From: Trema orientale
Lineage: Eukaryota > Streptophyta > Magnoliopsida > Rosales > Cannabaceae
NCBI GenBank assembly: GCA_002914845.1
Contig: JXTC01000142.1
Coordinates: 503,278 to 567,277 of the forward strand
Direction of reading: 5' to 3'
Length of the DNA: 64,000 bases
The notes under the pieces are model-generated. The model was not told the origin of the DNA. It saw nothing but the letters and a program-made list of their open reading frames with translations, and searched no databases. Shown here piece after piece: positions 24,075-35,700 of this stretch; the stretch's first letter is position 1, and each line of letters begins with the position of its first letter. The position numbers and the translations under genes were made by a program.

Positions 24075-24830
24075 GCAGTTATTCCTATTGTTTAAAGTGA
24101 TATAGGAAGTTTTGAAACTGTGTAGGATGCAGAAATTTTTTTTTTTATTTTTTTTATTTTTTTTGCAGTTATCCCTATTGTTTAAAGTGATATAGGAAGT
24201 TTTGAAACTGTGTAGGATGCAGTAAGTTTCCCCAGTTGGCATCTTCATATTGCAAATTGGATTGGTCATGTTGCAACGTGAAGCCAAAAACTTCATATTT
24301 CGATTTTCATTTAATAACTGCCACAAACAACATTTACTCTTAATATTCCGAGATTCTTCTGCTAGCTTGTAGGTTGATTTTTATGAGGATATTTTCTCGA
24401 CGTTCATGGCAAATAGTTTTTTTTTGTGAATACTTCTTGTAAGTTTTAATTTTATTTAAAATACAAAAATATCCCTATGACTTATCCTATCAAGAGTCCA
24501 AATCTAGCTAGATAGGGGGATCGAGTTGCTAGACATCATATCTAATATCACTTGACACTCGTGTCTAGCACTCAACATTCAAACATTCCTCTTTCTTTTT
24601 TTTTTCCAGTCGAGTTATTAAACACTTTTGTCTAGGGCTCGCCACCATGTCTAGCGTATTCGACTTCAGAGTATATAAGCAGTTTTACACTTATTTTCTT
24701 TAAAAGGGGTGTAGTTACTTAAGAAATTATTGGCAAGAGTGTATTTTCTAAAACTTATTATAGAAGAGGTGTATTTCACCTAATTTAACTATTTTTTTTA
24801 ATATCAAAACTATTGTAAGAAATGTCTTTA
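23015..24830. other. Intergenic, simple-sequence rich
   Basis: No gene seen. It contains an oligo-A run near 23705, long oligo-T runs at 24045-24074 and 24139-24163, a 58-bp direct duplication (24075-24223), and a stretch with repeated TCTAGAC/GTCTAGC words (24500-24660) that recur at 30955-31800. Confidence 0.6.
24075..24223. repeat. Duplicated ~58-bp unit, each copy preceded by oligo-T
   Basis: Two nearly identical copies of a unit starting GCAGTTATYCCTATTG and ending GTGTAGGATGCAG, at about 24075-24134 and 24165-24223. Each follows a T-rich run; the minus-strand peptide here repeats for that reason only. Confidence 0.85.
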
Positions 24831-27564
24831 CACTACTAAAAAAGGCCTTTACCATGGCGTGTGTACGGACGCGCCGTGGTAAAGGCATAAGCAACTATGG
24901 CGCCTTATAGGCGCCATGAAAGCCTAATTTCATGACGCCTTATAAGCGCCATGAAAGGTTTTTCACGGCACCTATAAGGTGCCGTGATAGGGGCCCTGTA
25001 TAAGAGCCTCAAATCACGAATCCTAGAGAGCATTTTGCTCTCTCTTGCTCAGCTAATGCTCTCTCCAAGCCCAGCGGCACCTCCATGCTCTAATACACCA
25101 TATTTTCCAGCCAAAGAAGTATTTCCAACCTTTTAAACTTATTTTTGTCACTAAATTAAGATTACTATTGTTTTAACTATGATTTTAACCTATTAATTTA
25201 TGAAAATTTCATATTTTATACTATGTGTTGATTTAGAATCTTAACCTTCCATACACTATTCTTTTTTAGGGAGAAAGGTAATCTAACTCATTTTTGTCAC
25301 TTAAATTTTTACCCATTATTTTAGTATGGTTTTGACTTATTAATTTGTATAAATTTTATGTTTTAGGTTATGTTTGAGTGTGTGTTTATTTAGAACCCAA
25401 AATTGTCAAATTAAAATTTTTTGGCTATGCATTGACAATCTCTATTATTGTAAGTACTACTTTTGTTGTTTATTTACTAGAAATTTTATTTTTGGCTATG
25501 TTTTTCTATTTTAGTATGAATTAATCCGAATTTATATTATTATAGTTTGTTGTCTTATACAATATAGATGTTAATATATCTATTTTTTAAAAATACTTTA
25601 GGTGAAGTGTGAAGTTCATTTAGTTGCAAAATTTTGGGATTGAAGGTATGTTGTCTCAATTTTTACTAATTTTATGTTTGAGGTAGTTAGAGAGTAAATT
25701 ACCTTAAGATCTAGTTTGTAATTATTTTTTATTTTTAATTTTTTTTATATACATGGTTAATGTAGGTTTTAATTTAATTTGTTATTGGCTAAAAATCGTA
25801 TTTTGCATTTGTATTTATTTCAAGTTTTTTGAATTTTCAATTTTTAAGTGGTGTAAATTTTAGATATTGAATTGTTTTTATCTTTTTTTTTAATATATAG
25901 GTTTTAGTAGAAGTTTGGAATATGAAGATTACTTATATTTTAACAATTTGAGGTATGTTGCCTCAATTTTTTCTTGGTCTATATTATGTCACCTTTTTCA
26001 ATGGTTTTATATTTTTATTTGGGAAAGTCTAATTTAGAGGAGATATCTTATGAGAAATCGTATGTTGTGGCGACATAATGATAATGTTATAACTGTGTGT
26101 GAATCTTTAAGTTCATTATTTGTGTTGATATGTGTTTAAATGATTGGCTACTTGTTTGAAATAAAAAAGACTATGTCAAAAATAAGTATAATCTAGTTTG
26201 TTACGTTAGTTGTTCAATATAAAGTCTTCTTTACAAACAAAAATTTGTTTTAAGTTTTTTTTTCCCCCAAAATGTGCTTAGAATGGATAAGAAATGAATG
26301 TTGGCGAATAGATTATATATAGATAATCTTTATCGTCAATTTTATGAGAACGGAACATTAGTTGTTGCTTGTGATTTATCCTCTCAAAGATTATGCATAG
26401 TTTCTAGATCCTTTAGGCTTAGCTCTCCGTAAGGAAATTGGTTTAACAATGATCGAGTAAGTTCTCCAATAGTTATTTTATTATAGTAAAGTTTTATAAG
26501 GTATTTTAATTATAGTTGCTAATCTTTTATTTTTTGTACTCATTTCTAATTCAAAGTGCATTCAACATATATAATGCAGAAAAAGAGAAGAAAGGAAGAC
26601 CAAATGGTCCGGTTTGTAAGTCAATAAAGGTACTAAACTTAAAGAAATAACACTTATAGAGTCGAAGATTAATTAAAACTACTTATTTTTTCGAATCTTA
26701 TGTATAGTACCCAAGACAACTGGTAAGTGTTGAATGCGGATTCCACATATGTAAATTTACGAGAGAAATCATTGAACAAGCTAATGTTAAATTATATACT
26801 ACAATGGTATGTAACTTGTATGTTTTATTAGTTCTCTTCTAATTTAGAGTTTGATTGATCACTTTCTAACAAATAAGTTGTTTGAATTTGTAGTTTAATG
26901 GACAAAATTTCTACATAAAGGGTGATATCAATGGACTTCTTGAAGAGTGGGTCGAAGAATAAATACAATTGCTCATTTGAGGTTCCTAGACTTTATTCAT
27001 TTAAACTATGTAGTTTTTTATGATCATATTAGTTTGACTTAGAAAACTAATATATATACTTATTTTATAGACTATATGGATATGATCATGATCAAGTTAT
27101 TATATTAAGCAGCCCAACTATGTTGATTTACTCATTATTTACTTATTTTTATATTATGGACTATATTATATTGTTAAGTTTGTAATTTTTATTTAATGTT
27201 AGTATGTAAATTTATATTTATATTCCGTTTTATTTGAAATATTTGGTATATATAATGGATTTGGATTTTATTTATAAAATTCCAGGGGGTATAGACAAAT
27301 ATATTAAAAATACTCCTTGGAAATATGTATTATGGCGTATAGAAAGTGCCTTGGTAGGTCTACCAAGGCGCTCAAAGTATTCAGAAGATAGCAAGGCACT
27401 TATAAGGTGCCGTGAAAGACCTACCACAGTGCACGGCGCTTTATAAGCGCCTTGGTAGCCAGGGTCTATTACGGTACCCAAAACTAAAGCGCTTTTTGGG
27501 ACACCATGAAAGGCCTTTAAAGGCGCTTTATAAGTACCTTGAAGGCCTTTTTTGTTGTGTGTTA
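24828..27564 (+). mobile_element. CACTA transposon (2.73 kb), non-autonomous, target duplication TTA
   Basis: 24831 begins CACTACTAAAAAAGGCC and 27561 ends with the inverse (GGCCTTTTTTGTTGTGTG). TTA flanks both ends (24828-24830 and 27562-27564). A 3-bp duplication and CACTA termini define the superfamily. Both ends carry subterminal motifs in direct and inverted form (GGCGCCTTATAGGCGCCATG, GCGCTTTATAAG, AAGGCGC). The interior is AT-rich. The transposase (TNP2-type) is not recognisable, but remnants of a Ulp1-like peptidase gene are present at 26323-26962. Confidence 0.9.
26323..26962 (+). pseudogene. Ulp1/C48 SUMO-protease-like gene remnant inside the CACTA element
   Basis: Four segments joined by GT..AG introns keep one frame: ..26456, 26557-26629, 26708-26806 and 26894-26962 with a TAA end. 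Segment 1 has the histidine in EH.LLLVIYPLKD (His codon 26356-26358) and the aspartate in FLDPLGLALRKEIG (Asp codon 26407-26409). Segment 2 reads AFNIYNAEKEKKGRPNG. Segment 3 has PRQ and the cysteine in VECGFHICKF (Cys codon 26735-26737). Segment 4 ends EEWVEE. These are the His, Asp, Gln and Cys of the C48 fold. Two in-frame TAGs in segment 1 stand where relatives have tryptophan (TGG). Plant CACTA elements are known to carry such genes. I cannot see the N-terminal exons. Confidence 0.75.
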
Positions 27565-27839
27565 CAATCAATTTTGTGATTATTTTAATTCTTTCCTAAA
27601 AAAATCTAATTTTATTGAGATGCTTGAATTTGGACTAAATTTTGTATCTTGTTAAAGGTAGAAATATCCTAGTCTCTTAGCCTTCAATCCGACTTAGTCA
27701 TTCTTATTTAGAAAAATCCTCAAATCATGAGAATATGATTGCTTAGTTGTTCACCAGGATTTTTCTAACTGTTGGCTGATGTCATTTGAGTGGATGACAG
27801 ATTTCTGCATGTTTTTCAAGTTGGAGAAATCATGTATTT
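27565..27839. other. Noncoding, possibly LTR-derived
   Basis: No gene seen. It may be the start of the LTR fragment that follows, but I cannot align it to 6471-6900. Confidence 0.35.
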
Positions 27840-28580
27840 TATGCTGAAATTAATTCTGCACAGAATTGAAGATTCTGAAGGTTCACAATTCATGTTGCAA
27901 CATCAAAAGAAATTCTAGAATATCAACATTTAAAGACAGATTTATCTTTTTCCTTATTTAGGAAAACATGTGAATATGATTTTATTCATTTTCAATCAGA
28001 ATCAATCACCTTTTAATGTTGATATACAGATTGGTGGTGATTGGGATTCTTGCTCCACTTTATAAAGGAGTCATTTGTGAAGTTTTTATCATTGCATTTT
28101 TTGTATTTTCTTGTGAGGCTTGAGTGCAACAAAAATATTCCAATAGGCTGTGTGTATTTAGAGTGTTTATAGTATGTATTCATATAATTATTCGGGGGAA
28201 GAACTTTACTTCTTCAATAGAAGATCGATTCTAAGCATCGAAGGGAGTTCAACAACAAAAAATCAACCAAAATTGAGGAGAGCTTACTAAACAGGATTGA
28301 AGGAAATGCAATAAAGTGTAGCAATACTATAGAGGGAGTTTTTTTTTTTGTATCAGTCAATTAGTGTTTGTATTTATTTGATATAATTTATAATTTGTTT
28401 AATCTCTAAGCTTGGCCTCATGAAGTAGGTGAAAATCGAATCACGTTAAAAACATCTTGCCTTTACTTTTCTCTGTTGAAGCACTTGCACTCAATGTTGC
28501 AACATTAGCATTCTCTATAACAATATAATTAATCAATTAGTTCAATTTATTAATTATTTGGTAATACTTAGAAAGAAAAC
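27840..28580 (+). repeat. Sirevirus-like LTR fragment
   Basis: The second half matches the end of the S1 LTR: purine-rich GAAGAACTTTACTTCTTC, GCTTACTAAACAGGATTGA, GTATCAGTCAATTAGTGTTT, TTAATCTCTAAGCTTGGCC, then TTGGTAATACTTAG near 28560. There is no coding part beside it, so it is a solo or truncated LTR. It contains two perfect TGTTGCAACA palindromes (27893-27902 and 28495-28504). Confidence 0.75.
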
Positions 28581-28703
28581 AGAAAACAGAAAACAGATAG
28601 TACATATGCCATTTTCATTTTTATTTATTTTATTTTTCTCTTTCGGAAAAGGTCTAACCTTATTTCTTTATGGAATGTATTATATATATATATATATTAT
28701 AAC

Positions 28704-29170
28704 TGTTACGACCTGGATCCTAGGCCAATGGTAGATTGTGTATTTTACAATTAAAAGGTGTCATTAAATATTTTACAAAAAAATATTGGGTCAAATTTAT
28801 AATCTCAAAACCTTTAGAGAAGAACAACAACATTTAAATAAACCACATTTACATTCACAAAACTTTTAACAGTAATTTAAAATTTCCTCATACATCCACT
28901 TATAAGTATATACAGAATCAGTAGCTAAATAAATAGAAGTAGACTGGAAAAATACCAATCACTAAGATGATACGAATTCAGAAGAATTTCTAGAACACAA
29001 TCGACTTTCTAGTACTGCAATTAAACCTGAGGAGAGAGAAAACAAAGAGGGTGAGCGTGTGAATAATTAGTAGAAATTTAATTACAAGTTTTTAATAATA
29101 ACGAATTATATAATATTTTTAAATTCCTGAGTATTCCAAAACGTTTCAAAAAATCCACTTATTAAATAAT
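28704..29170 (-). repeat. Probable gypsy LTR fragment
   Basis: Starts TGTTACGACCTGGATCC, the inverse of a Tekay-like LTR end, and contains GAGGAGAGAGAAAACAAAGAGGGTGAGC, which resembles the same position in the LTR at 41611-43880. It runs into the satellite at 29174. No partner end was found. Confidence 0.5.
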
Positions 29171-29173
29171 GTA

Positions 29174-30556
29174 CCGAATAAAGAGTATTTGATGGTCTAG
29201 AACTCGTTTCGTTGTATCTAGCATCTTCTTTTCCCAATTTGTAATTTTCGGTCAATTTCGATCAATTCTCATTTGAGAGAGTACAAAACATGGAGTTTGT
29301 TGCCCAAAACTTGCCTAATATCTCAGAATACCGAATAAAGAATATTTGTTGGTCTAGAACTCATTTCGTTGTATCTTGCACCTTCTTTTCCCCATTGGCA
29401 ATTTTCGGTCAATTTTTGTCAATTCTCATTGGAGTGAGTTCAAAACACTGAGTTTGTTTCCCAAAACTTATCTAATATCTCAAAGTACCAAATAAAGAGT
29501 ATTTGTTGGTCTAGAACTTATTTCGTTGTATCGAGCACCTTCTTTTCTTAATTGGCAATTTTCGGTCAATTTTGGTCAATTCTCATTGGAGAGAGTTCAA
29601 AATATGGAGTTTGTCGCCCAAAACTTATCTAATGTCTTAATGTACCGAATAAAGAGTATTTGTTGGTCTAGAACTCGTTTCGTTGTATCTAGTACCTTCT
29701 TTTCCCAATTGGCAATTTTCGGTCAATTTTAGTCAATTCTCATTGGAGAGAGTCCAAAACTTGGAGTTTGTTGCTCAAAACTTACCTAATATCTCAAAGT
29801 ACCAAATAAAGAGTATTTGTTGGTCTAGAACTCGTTTCGTTGTATCTAGCACCTTCTTTTCCCAATTTGTAATTTTCAGTCAATTTTGATCAATTCTCAT
29901 TTGAGAGAGTTCAAAACATGGAGTTTGTTGCCCAAAACTTACCTAATATCTCAGAATACCGAATAAAGAATATTTGTTGGTCTAGAACATATTTCGTTAT
30001 ATCTAGCACATTCTTTTCCCAATAGGTAATTTTCGGTCAATTTTTGTCAATTCTCATTGGAGTGAGTTGAAAACACTGAGTTTGTTTCCCAAAACTTATC
30101 TAATATCTCAAANNNNNNNNNNNNNNNNNNNNNNNNNNNNNNNNNNNNNNNNNNNNNNNNNNNNNNNNNNNNNNNNNNNNNNNNNNNNNNNNNNNNNNNN
30201 NNNNNNNNNNNNNNNNNNNNNNNNNNNNNNNNNNNNNNNNNNNNNNNNNNNNNNNNNNNNNNNNNNNNNNNNNNNNNNNNNNNNNNNNNNNNNNNNNNNN
30301 NNNNNNNNNNNNNNNNNNNNNNNNNNNNNNNNNNNNNNNNNNNNNNNNNNNNNNNNNNNNNNNNNNNNNNNNNNNNNNNNNNNNNNNNNNNNNNNTTGTA
30401 TCTAGCACCTTCTTTTCCCAATTGGCAATTTTCGATCAATTTTGGTCAATTCTCATTAGAAAGAGTTCAAAACTTGGAGTTTGTTACCCAAAACTTACCT
30501 AATATCTCAAAGTACCAAATAAAGAGAATTTGTTGGTCTAGAACTCGTTTCGTTGT
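29174..30556. repeat. 157-bp satellite array with a four-monomer higher-order unit
   Basis: Monomers start at 29174, 29331, 29488, 29645, 29802 and 29959, exactly 157 bp apart, each opening CCRAATAAAGARTATTTG. After the gap, starts fall at 30358 (inferred) and 30515. Monomers 1 and 5 share CAATTTGTAATTTT and CATTTGAGAGAG; monomers 2 and 6 share AATTCTCATTGGAGTGAGT and AACACTGAGTTTGTTTCC. The higher-order period is therefore 628 bp. Open frames across the array are by-products of the repeat. The unit resembles no gene. Confidence 0.92.
30113..30395. other. Assembly gap (283 N)
   Basis: A run of N inside the satellite. The monomer phase is not kept across it, being off by 85 bp, so its length is not a true count. 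Confidence 0.95.
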
Positions 30557-32060
30557 TGTTAGACATTGAGTATAATAGACTAAAATTTGATAAAAACTAA
30601 ATTAAATACAATACAATTACAAAATTAGTGAGTTTTGTAAACTTAATCACTATTTTGTTCATTACTATTAGAAACTTAGTCATTATATAATGAAAATATA
30701 TCACTATTACTATTGGAAACTTAGTAACAACTTTGTTCTTTATAATTACAAACTCAATAACTAGGTGTAATGTATAAGAAAGATATTATGTTAAATTACA
30801 AAATTAGTGAGTTTTGAATTATCATCGCTACTATAATGAAAATATGTCATAATTATTATTGAAAACTTAGTCACAACTATCATCATTACTATAATGAAAA
30901 TATGCCACAATTACTATTAGAAACTTAGTCACAACTTCGAGCTTTCCAAATAAGGAGTCTAGCTATTAGACAAGTGTTGTCTAGCTCTCCAGACATATTG
31001 TCTATCTGATAGACATTTTTGTCTAGCTTTCAAGATAAGTTGTCTATCAGGTAAATACTATTGTCTCGTTTTCCAAACACATTGTCTAGGTGCTAGAAAA
31101 TATTGTCGAGCTTTCCAGACAAGCTGTCTCTCGACTAGATACTAACTATAATGAAATAAAATTTGATATAAACTACATTAAATACAATATAATTAAAAAA
31201 TTAGTAAGTTTTGTAAATATACTCACTACTTTATTCATTACTATTAGAAACTCAGTCACTATATAATAAAATGATATCACCATTACTATTGGAAAGTTAG
31301 TTATAACTTTATTCTTTATAATTACAAACTCAGTAACTAGGTGTAATGTATAATAAGTATATTATATTAAATTACAAAATTAGTGAGTTTTGAATTGTTA
31401 TCGCTACTATAATGAAAATATGTCACCATTACTATTGGAAACTTAGTCACAACTTTGTTCTTCCAAATTACAAACTCCATAACCATGTGTAATGAGTAAT
31501 AAAAATATTAAATTACAAAATTAGTGAGTTTTGAATTATCATCACTGCTATAATGAGAATATGCCACCAATTACTATTTAAAACTTCATCGCAACTTCGA
31601 GCTTTTTGAACAAGGAGTCTAACTAGTAGACGAGTGTTTTCTAGCTCTCCAAACATGTTATCTATCTAATAGACACTTTTGTCTAGCTTTCAAGATAAGT
31701 TGTCTATCGGGTAGATACTATTGTCTCATTTTCCAAACACATTGTCTAGCTGCTAGACAATATTGTCGAACTTTCCAGACAAGTTTCTATCGACTAAATA
31801 CTAACTATAATGCAATAAAATTCAATATAAACTAAATTAAATACAATATAATTACAAAATTAGTGAGTTTTATAAACTTATTCACTACTTTATTCATTAT
31901 TATTAGAAACTCAATCACTATATAATGAAATTATGTCACTATTACTATTAGAAACTTAGTTACAACTTTGTTCTTTATAATTACAAACTCAATAACTAGG
32001 TGTAATATATAATAAGTATAATATATTAAATTACAGAATTAGTGAATTTTTAACTTTTAC
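30557..32060. repeat. Long AT-rich tandem repeat (about 0.57-0.66 kb unit, ~2.4 copies)
   Basis: Copies begin near 30568, 31140 and 31800 with TATAATNNAATAAAATTYNATA and an ATACAATAYAATTA phrase. Each contains several smaller repeats of TTACTATTRGAAACTTAGTCA. The first two copies end in an AGACA..TGTCT dyad array (30955-31135 and 31615-31795). No coding content. Confidence 0.85.
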
Positions 32061-32791
32061 TTAAAAGGTGTACACACCCAAAAACTATAAAGAGGGTGTA
32101 TTTCTACAAAATCACTATTTGAAAAGGGTATTCTTCAAAGGACCCTTTCTCATTTTGGGAATATGGTAGTGCATTCTCTAGCTTTGTCAACAACTTTTTT
32201 GTTTAATGAGGGTAAAATTTGGGTTGATTCTTGCCCCTTTTTTATCTCACTTGTAAGAGCTGATTTTTTGGAATAAGATTCCGCCTTTTTTTCTCAAATT
32301 CTTTTTTTTTTTTTTTACACCTTTATCATGAATTGGTTGAAGAGAAAGAAACGTAGGGTTGCCTCAGGGCACACATGAAAAATGAAGGGGAAAAAAGAAA
32401 AGAAAAAGTCAAAGAAAAACAACTATGAGAAATTGACTCGCAGGGTCGTTGTCATTAGTCTGAAAACTAGAGCTCTACGCAATTATATACCATTCAAAGC
32501 CCAACGGAAGGTGATAGTATTGTCTCTTTTGCTAAAATATCTAGTCACACGTGAGAAAATTCTAACTTCTCTGCTTCGTGATATAAAGAAACGATATGAC
32601 GATCAACTGTAAAATGAAACAATCAACAGCAAATTGTATTGCTTTCTACCTTTTATAAGCAAATACAAACCTTCTAGGTACACAGATTATTAATACCTGT
32701 ATTCAAGGCCCTTGTTTTTGTACTTTATGTTTCTAATATGTGATTATATTGTCATTTTTGTGTTTGCTTAAATCCTCTGTTTGGAGTCCAG
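32061..32791. other. Upstream region of the intact SRLK gene
   Basis: It carries an oligo-T run near 32307. A lysine-rich 76-codon frame at 32382-32612 has no family match and is probably chance. The promoter of the kinase gene must lie here or further upstream. I see no decisive TATA box close to the start codon. Confidence 0.4.
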
Positions 32792-35700
32792 ATGTTTGCA
32801 AAAGGTAGAGATTTTTGGGCGTTGGTTTTCTCTGTAGTTCTACTATTCTACTCTTTTCTATCTTGCTATTGTGACGCTATTTATAACATAACTTCATCCC
32901 AAGCCTTGTCTCAACTCCAGACTCTAGTCTCTCCTAACCAAATTTTTGAGTTAGGCTTCTTCAGTCCCAATAATTCTGCAAATCAATATGTGGGCATCTG
33001 GTATAAGAATGATTCACCTCTTAAAGTTGTATGGGTGGCCAACAGAGAGAATCCCGTTACAGTAAAAGACTCTTCACCAAGTCTGACTATTGGCAGCAAT
33101 GGAAATCTTGATCTCCTGGATGGAAACCGCAACTCGGTGTGGTCAAGCAAAGTCAGCGTCCGATCAAGTAATAGTTCAGTGGCAATTCTCTCAGAGGATG
33201 GAAACTTGGTTCTCAAAGATGGCATATCAGGACAGGAATTATGGCACAGCTTTCAGCATCCTGGGGACACCTTCTTACCAGGAGCAGTGTTTGGTTTTAA
33301 TGTCAAAACTGGCGAGAGATTTGAAATGACTTCATGGAAAAGCGATACAGATCCTTCACTTGGAAATTTCACCGCTGAAATTTCACAACAGAGACCACCT
33401 GAAATTTTCATTAGGGTTGATGGATCAAAGCCTCACTGGAGAAGTGGACCATGGGCTAAGAGCAAGTTCACTGGCATACCGGATATGAATACTAGATATC
33501 AAAGTCCATTCAGTCTCGAAGAATCTGCACTGACGGGTTTGACACAGCTCAATTTTAATTGGGACTACAACAGCTCTGATGTCGGAAATGTGTTGCTTAC
33601 ATCTGGAGGCGTTCTAAAAGCCGTGGGAAAAGCGAAAGGCGGCGACTGGTTTACTGATTGGGAGGCACCAGTGAATCAGTGCGATGTATATGGAGTCTGT
33701 GGACCCTTTGGGGTGTGCAAAGACTCTGAATCTCCAATTTGTAATTGTCTGAAAGGTTTTGAACCAAAATCAGTCGCAGAGTGGAGCAAAGGAAACTGGA
33801 CTGGAGGGTGCGTGAGACGGAACCAATTGCTTTGCGACAAAAACACTACTGGCCTAGCTTCACAGAGAGGTAAACAAGATGGGTTTTGGAAGATAGGTAA
33901 TGTGAAACCTCCAGATTTTTATGAATATGTGAATCCGGTTGAGCTTGACCATGTTGATAGAGATAGTTGTCAAAACTGGTGCCTGAATAATTGTTCTTGC
34001 ATAGCTTACTCATATGTAGAGGGAATAGGATGTTTGGCCTGGTTCAAAAGTCTTATTGACATTCAGGGGTTCACCCATAATGGAGAAGACCTTTTCCTCC
34101 GCCTTGCTCATGCCGAACTAGGTGAGAACAATATATGTTGTTCCATTGGAAAATTCTGTAATTTGAACTGCTTTTCCCCTCTTGCCCAAATCTAATTTAA
34201 GCGTGTTCATTACTTGTTCAGTTGGAGGACAGAAAGTTAAGAAGATTATCATCAGCCTTGTTACTATTTCTATTGTTGGGACAATAGTTATCGCAGTAAT
34301 ATGCTTGTGCAGATGGAGAGCTAAAAGAAAAGGTAAGAAAATAAGTGTAGAATGGATAAAATCCTGAAATCTATCGTTCTATTTCTCAGCAAAAACAAGA
34401 ACATTGGCCATGCGTTCACATGCCTCATCTTACAACTATAAGTAGCCAAATATTAATGGTAAACCTGGACGTGATGGAGCTCCATGAGGACCATTGCAAC
34501 AGATAGAAAATTGTTTATGACTTTGTGTTCATATTCTTCAGCTGAAATAGGTCTCAGGTCACCCCTTTTTTTTTTTTTTTTTTAATATAAGTAAACGTAG
34601 GAAAATGGATAATTCCATCAAAGTGAGTTGATTTTTAGAGAGTCTTGAACTTAAAACCGAATTTCAGAGTTGGAATGAATTTAGTGCCATCTCCTTTATT
34701 CTATTTTTTTTCCTCACACAACTAAGTTTAGTAACTGACACAAAAAAATCATAATAATAATAATAAAACCAGGAAACACCAAGGAGACTACAGAGCACAC
34801 TGAGATGATGCCGTCAAGCGACAGTTCAAGAGATACTCTTCAATTTTCAAAACAACATGATACGTCTGAGATTCCTATTTTTGACTTCACTACCATTTTA
34901 GATGTGACAAACCATTTCAGTCCAGCAAACAAACTTGGGCAAGGAGGATTTGGTTCTGTTTATAAGGTACTCTTTCCTAGTGAAATGGTGCATTATAACA
35001 AGTAAAATATCCATACAGCGACAAATTTGATCTCTATTTGCAGGGGAAACTGCAGGATGGAAAGGAAATAGCAGTTAAAAGACTGTCAAGTAGCTCAGGA
35101 CAAGGCATAGAAGAGTTTAAGAATGAGATGATATTAATCTCAAAACTCCAACACAGAAATCTTGTTAGGCTCTTGGGTTACTGCATTGAGAAAGAAGAGA
35201 AATTACTAGTTTACGAGTTCATGCCCAACAAAAGCTTGGATAATTTCATCTTTGGTATTGGTTTTACTACGCAACACCTTGTCTTGTATTTGGTCGTTCT
35301 ATCATAGTTTTCCCAATAACTTAAGAATTACTGTTTTGCTCTCTTCTAATGCATAACTATGTACATTGATAAATCCTTTCTTGATATATCTAAATCTATG
35401 TTTTGTTCTGGTCCATGATTTAGCTGTCATAGTCATGTACCGTTGTTCAAACAACTTTATATATATGTGTAGCATAGTACAGCTAGAAATATTTAAGCGG
35501 AAAAAATAAATAACAGATGGAATATGATACTTACATAGTTGATTAATTTTTACTGGATGCATGGATTAGATCCAAGAGGAAGAGCACAGCTCAATTGGGT
35601 TACACGGCTGAACATCATACATGGAGTTGCTAGAGGTCTTGTGTATCTCCATCGTGATTCTTTTTTAAGGGTAATACATAGAGATTTAAAGGTTAGCAAT

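Noticed and set aside
27234..27571. Overlapping frames at the right end of the CACTA element
   Set aside because: They cover the subterminal repeat motifs on both strands; no homology.
29526..29889. Two consecutive 68-codon open frames with near-identical peptides
   Set aside because: They are the satellite monomer translated; the frame follows from its sequence and there is no gene context.
30047..30439. Open frames spanning the N run
   Set aside because: They consist mostly of unknown residues across the assembly gap.
29174..30556. Regular spacing that might suggest a CRISPR-like array
   Set aside because: The 157-bp units are whole-length repeats without unique spacers, in a plant nuclear context. 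This is a satellite.
32382..32612. 76-codon lysine-rich frame upstream of the kinase gene
   Set aside because: No recognisable family, no splice context and low complexity at its start.
34122..34195. Exon 1 of the kinase extending to the stop at 34195
   Set aside because: A GT donor at 34122 and an AG acceptor at 34221 keep frame into the membrane helix, matching the family and the pseudogene. Read-through would give a secreted truncated form, possible only as an isoform.
34552..34567. 16-nt match to the 3' part of mature miR398 (TCTCAGGTCACCCCTT) in intron 2 of the kinase gene
   Set aside because: No complementary arm lies within about 150 bp on either side, so no precursor hairpin is possible, and the strand is the mature sense rather than a target site. 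Taken as chance.
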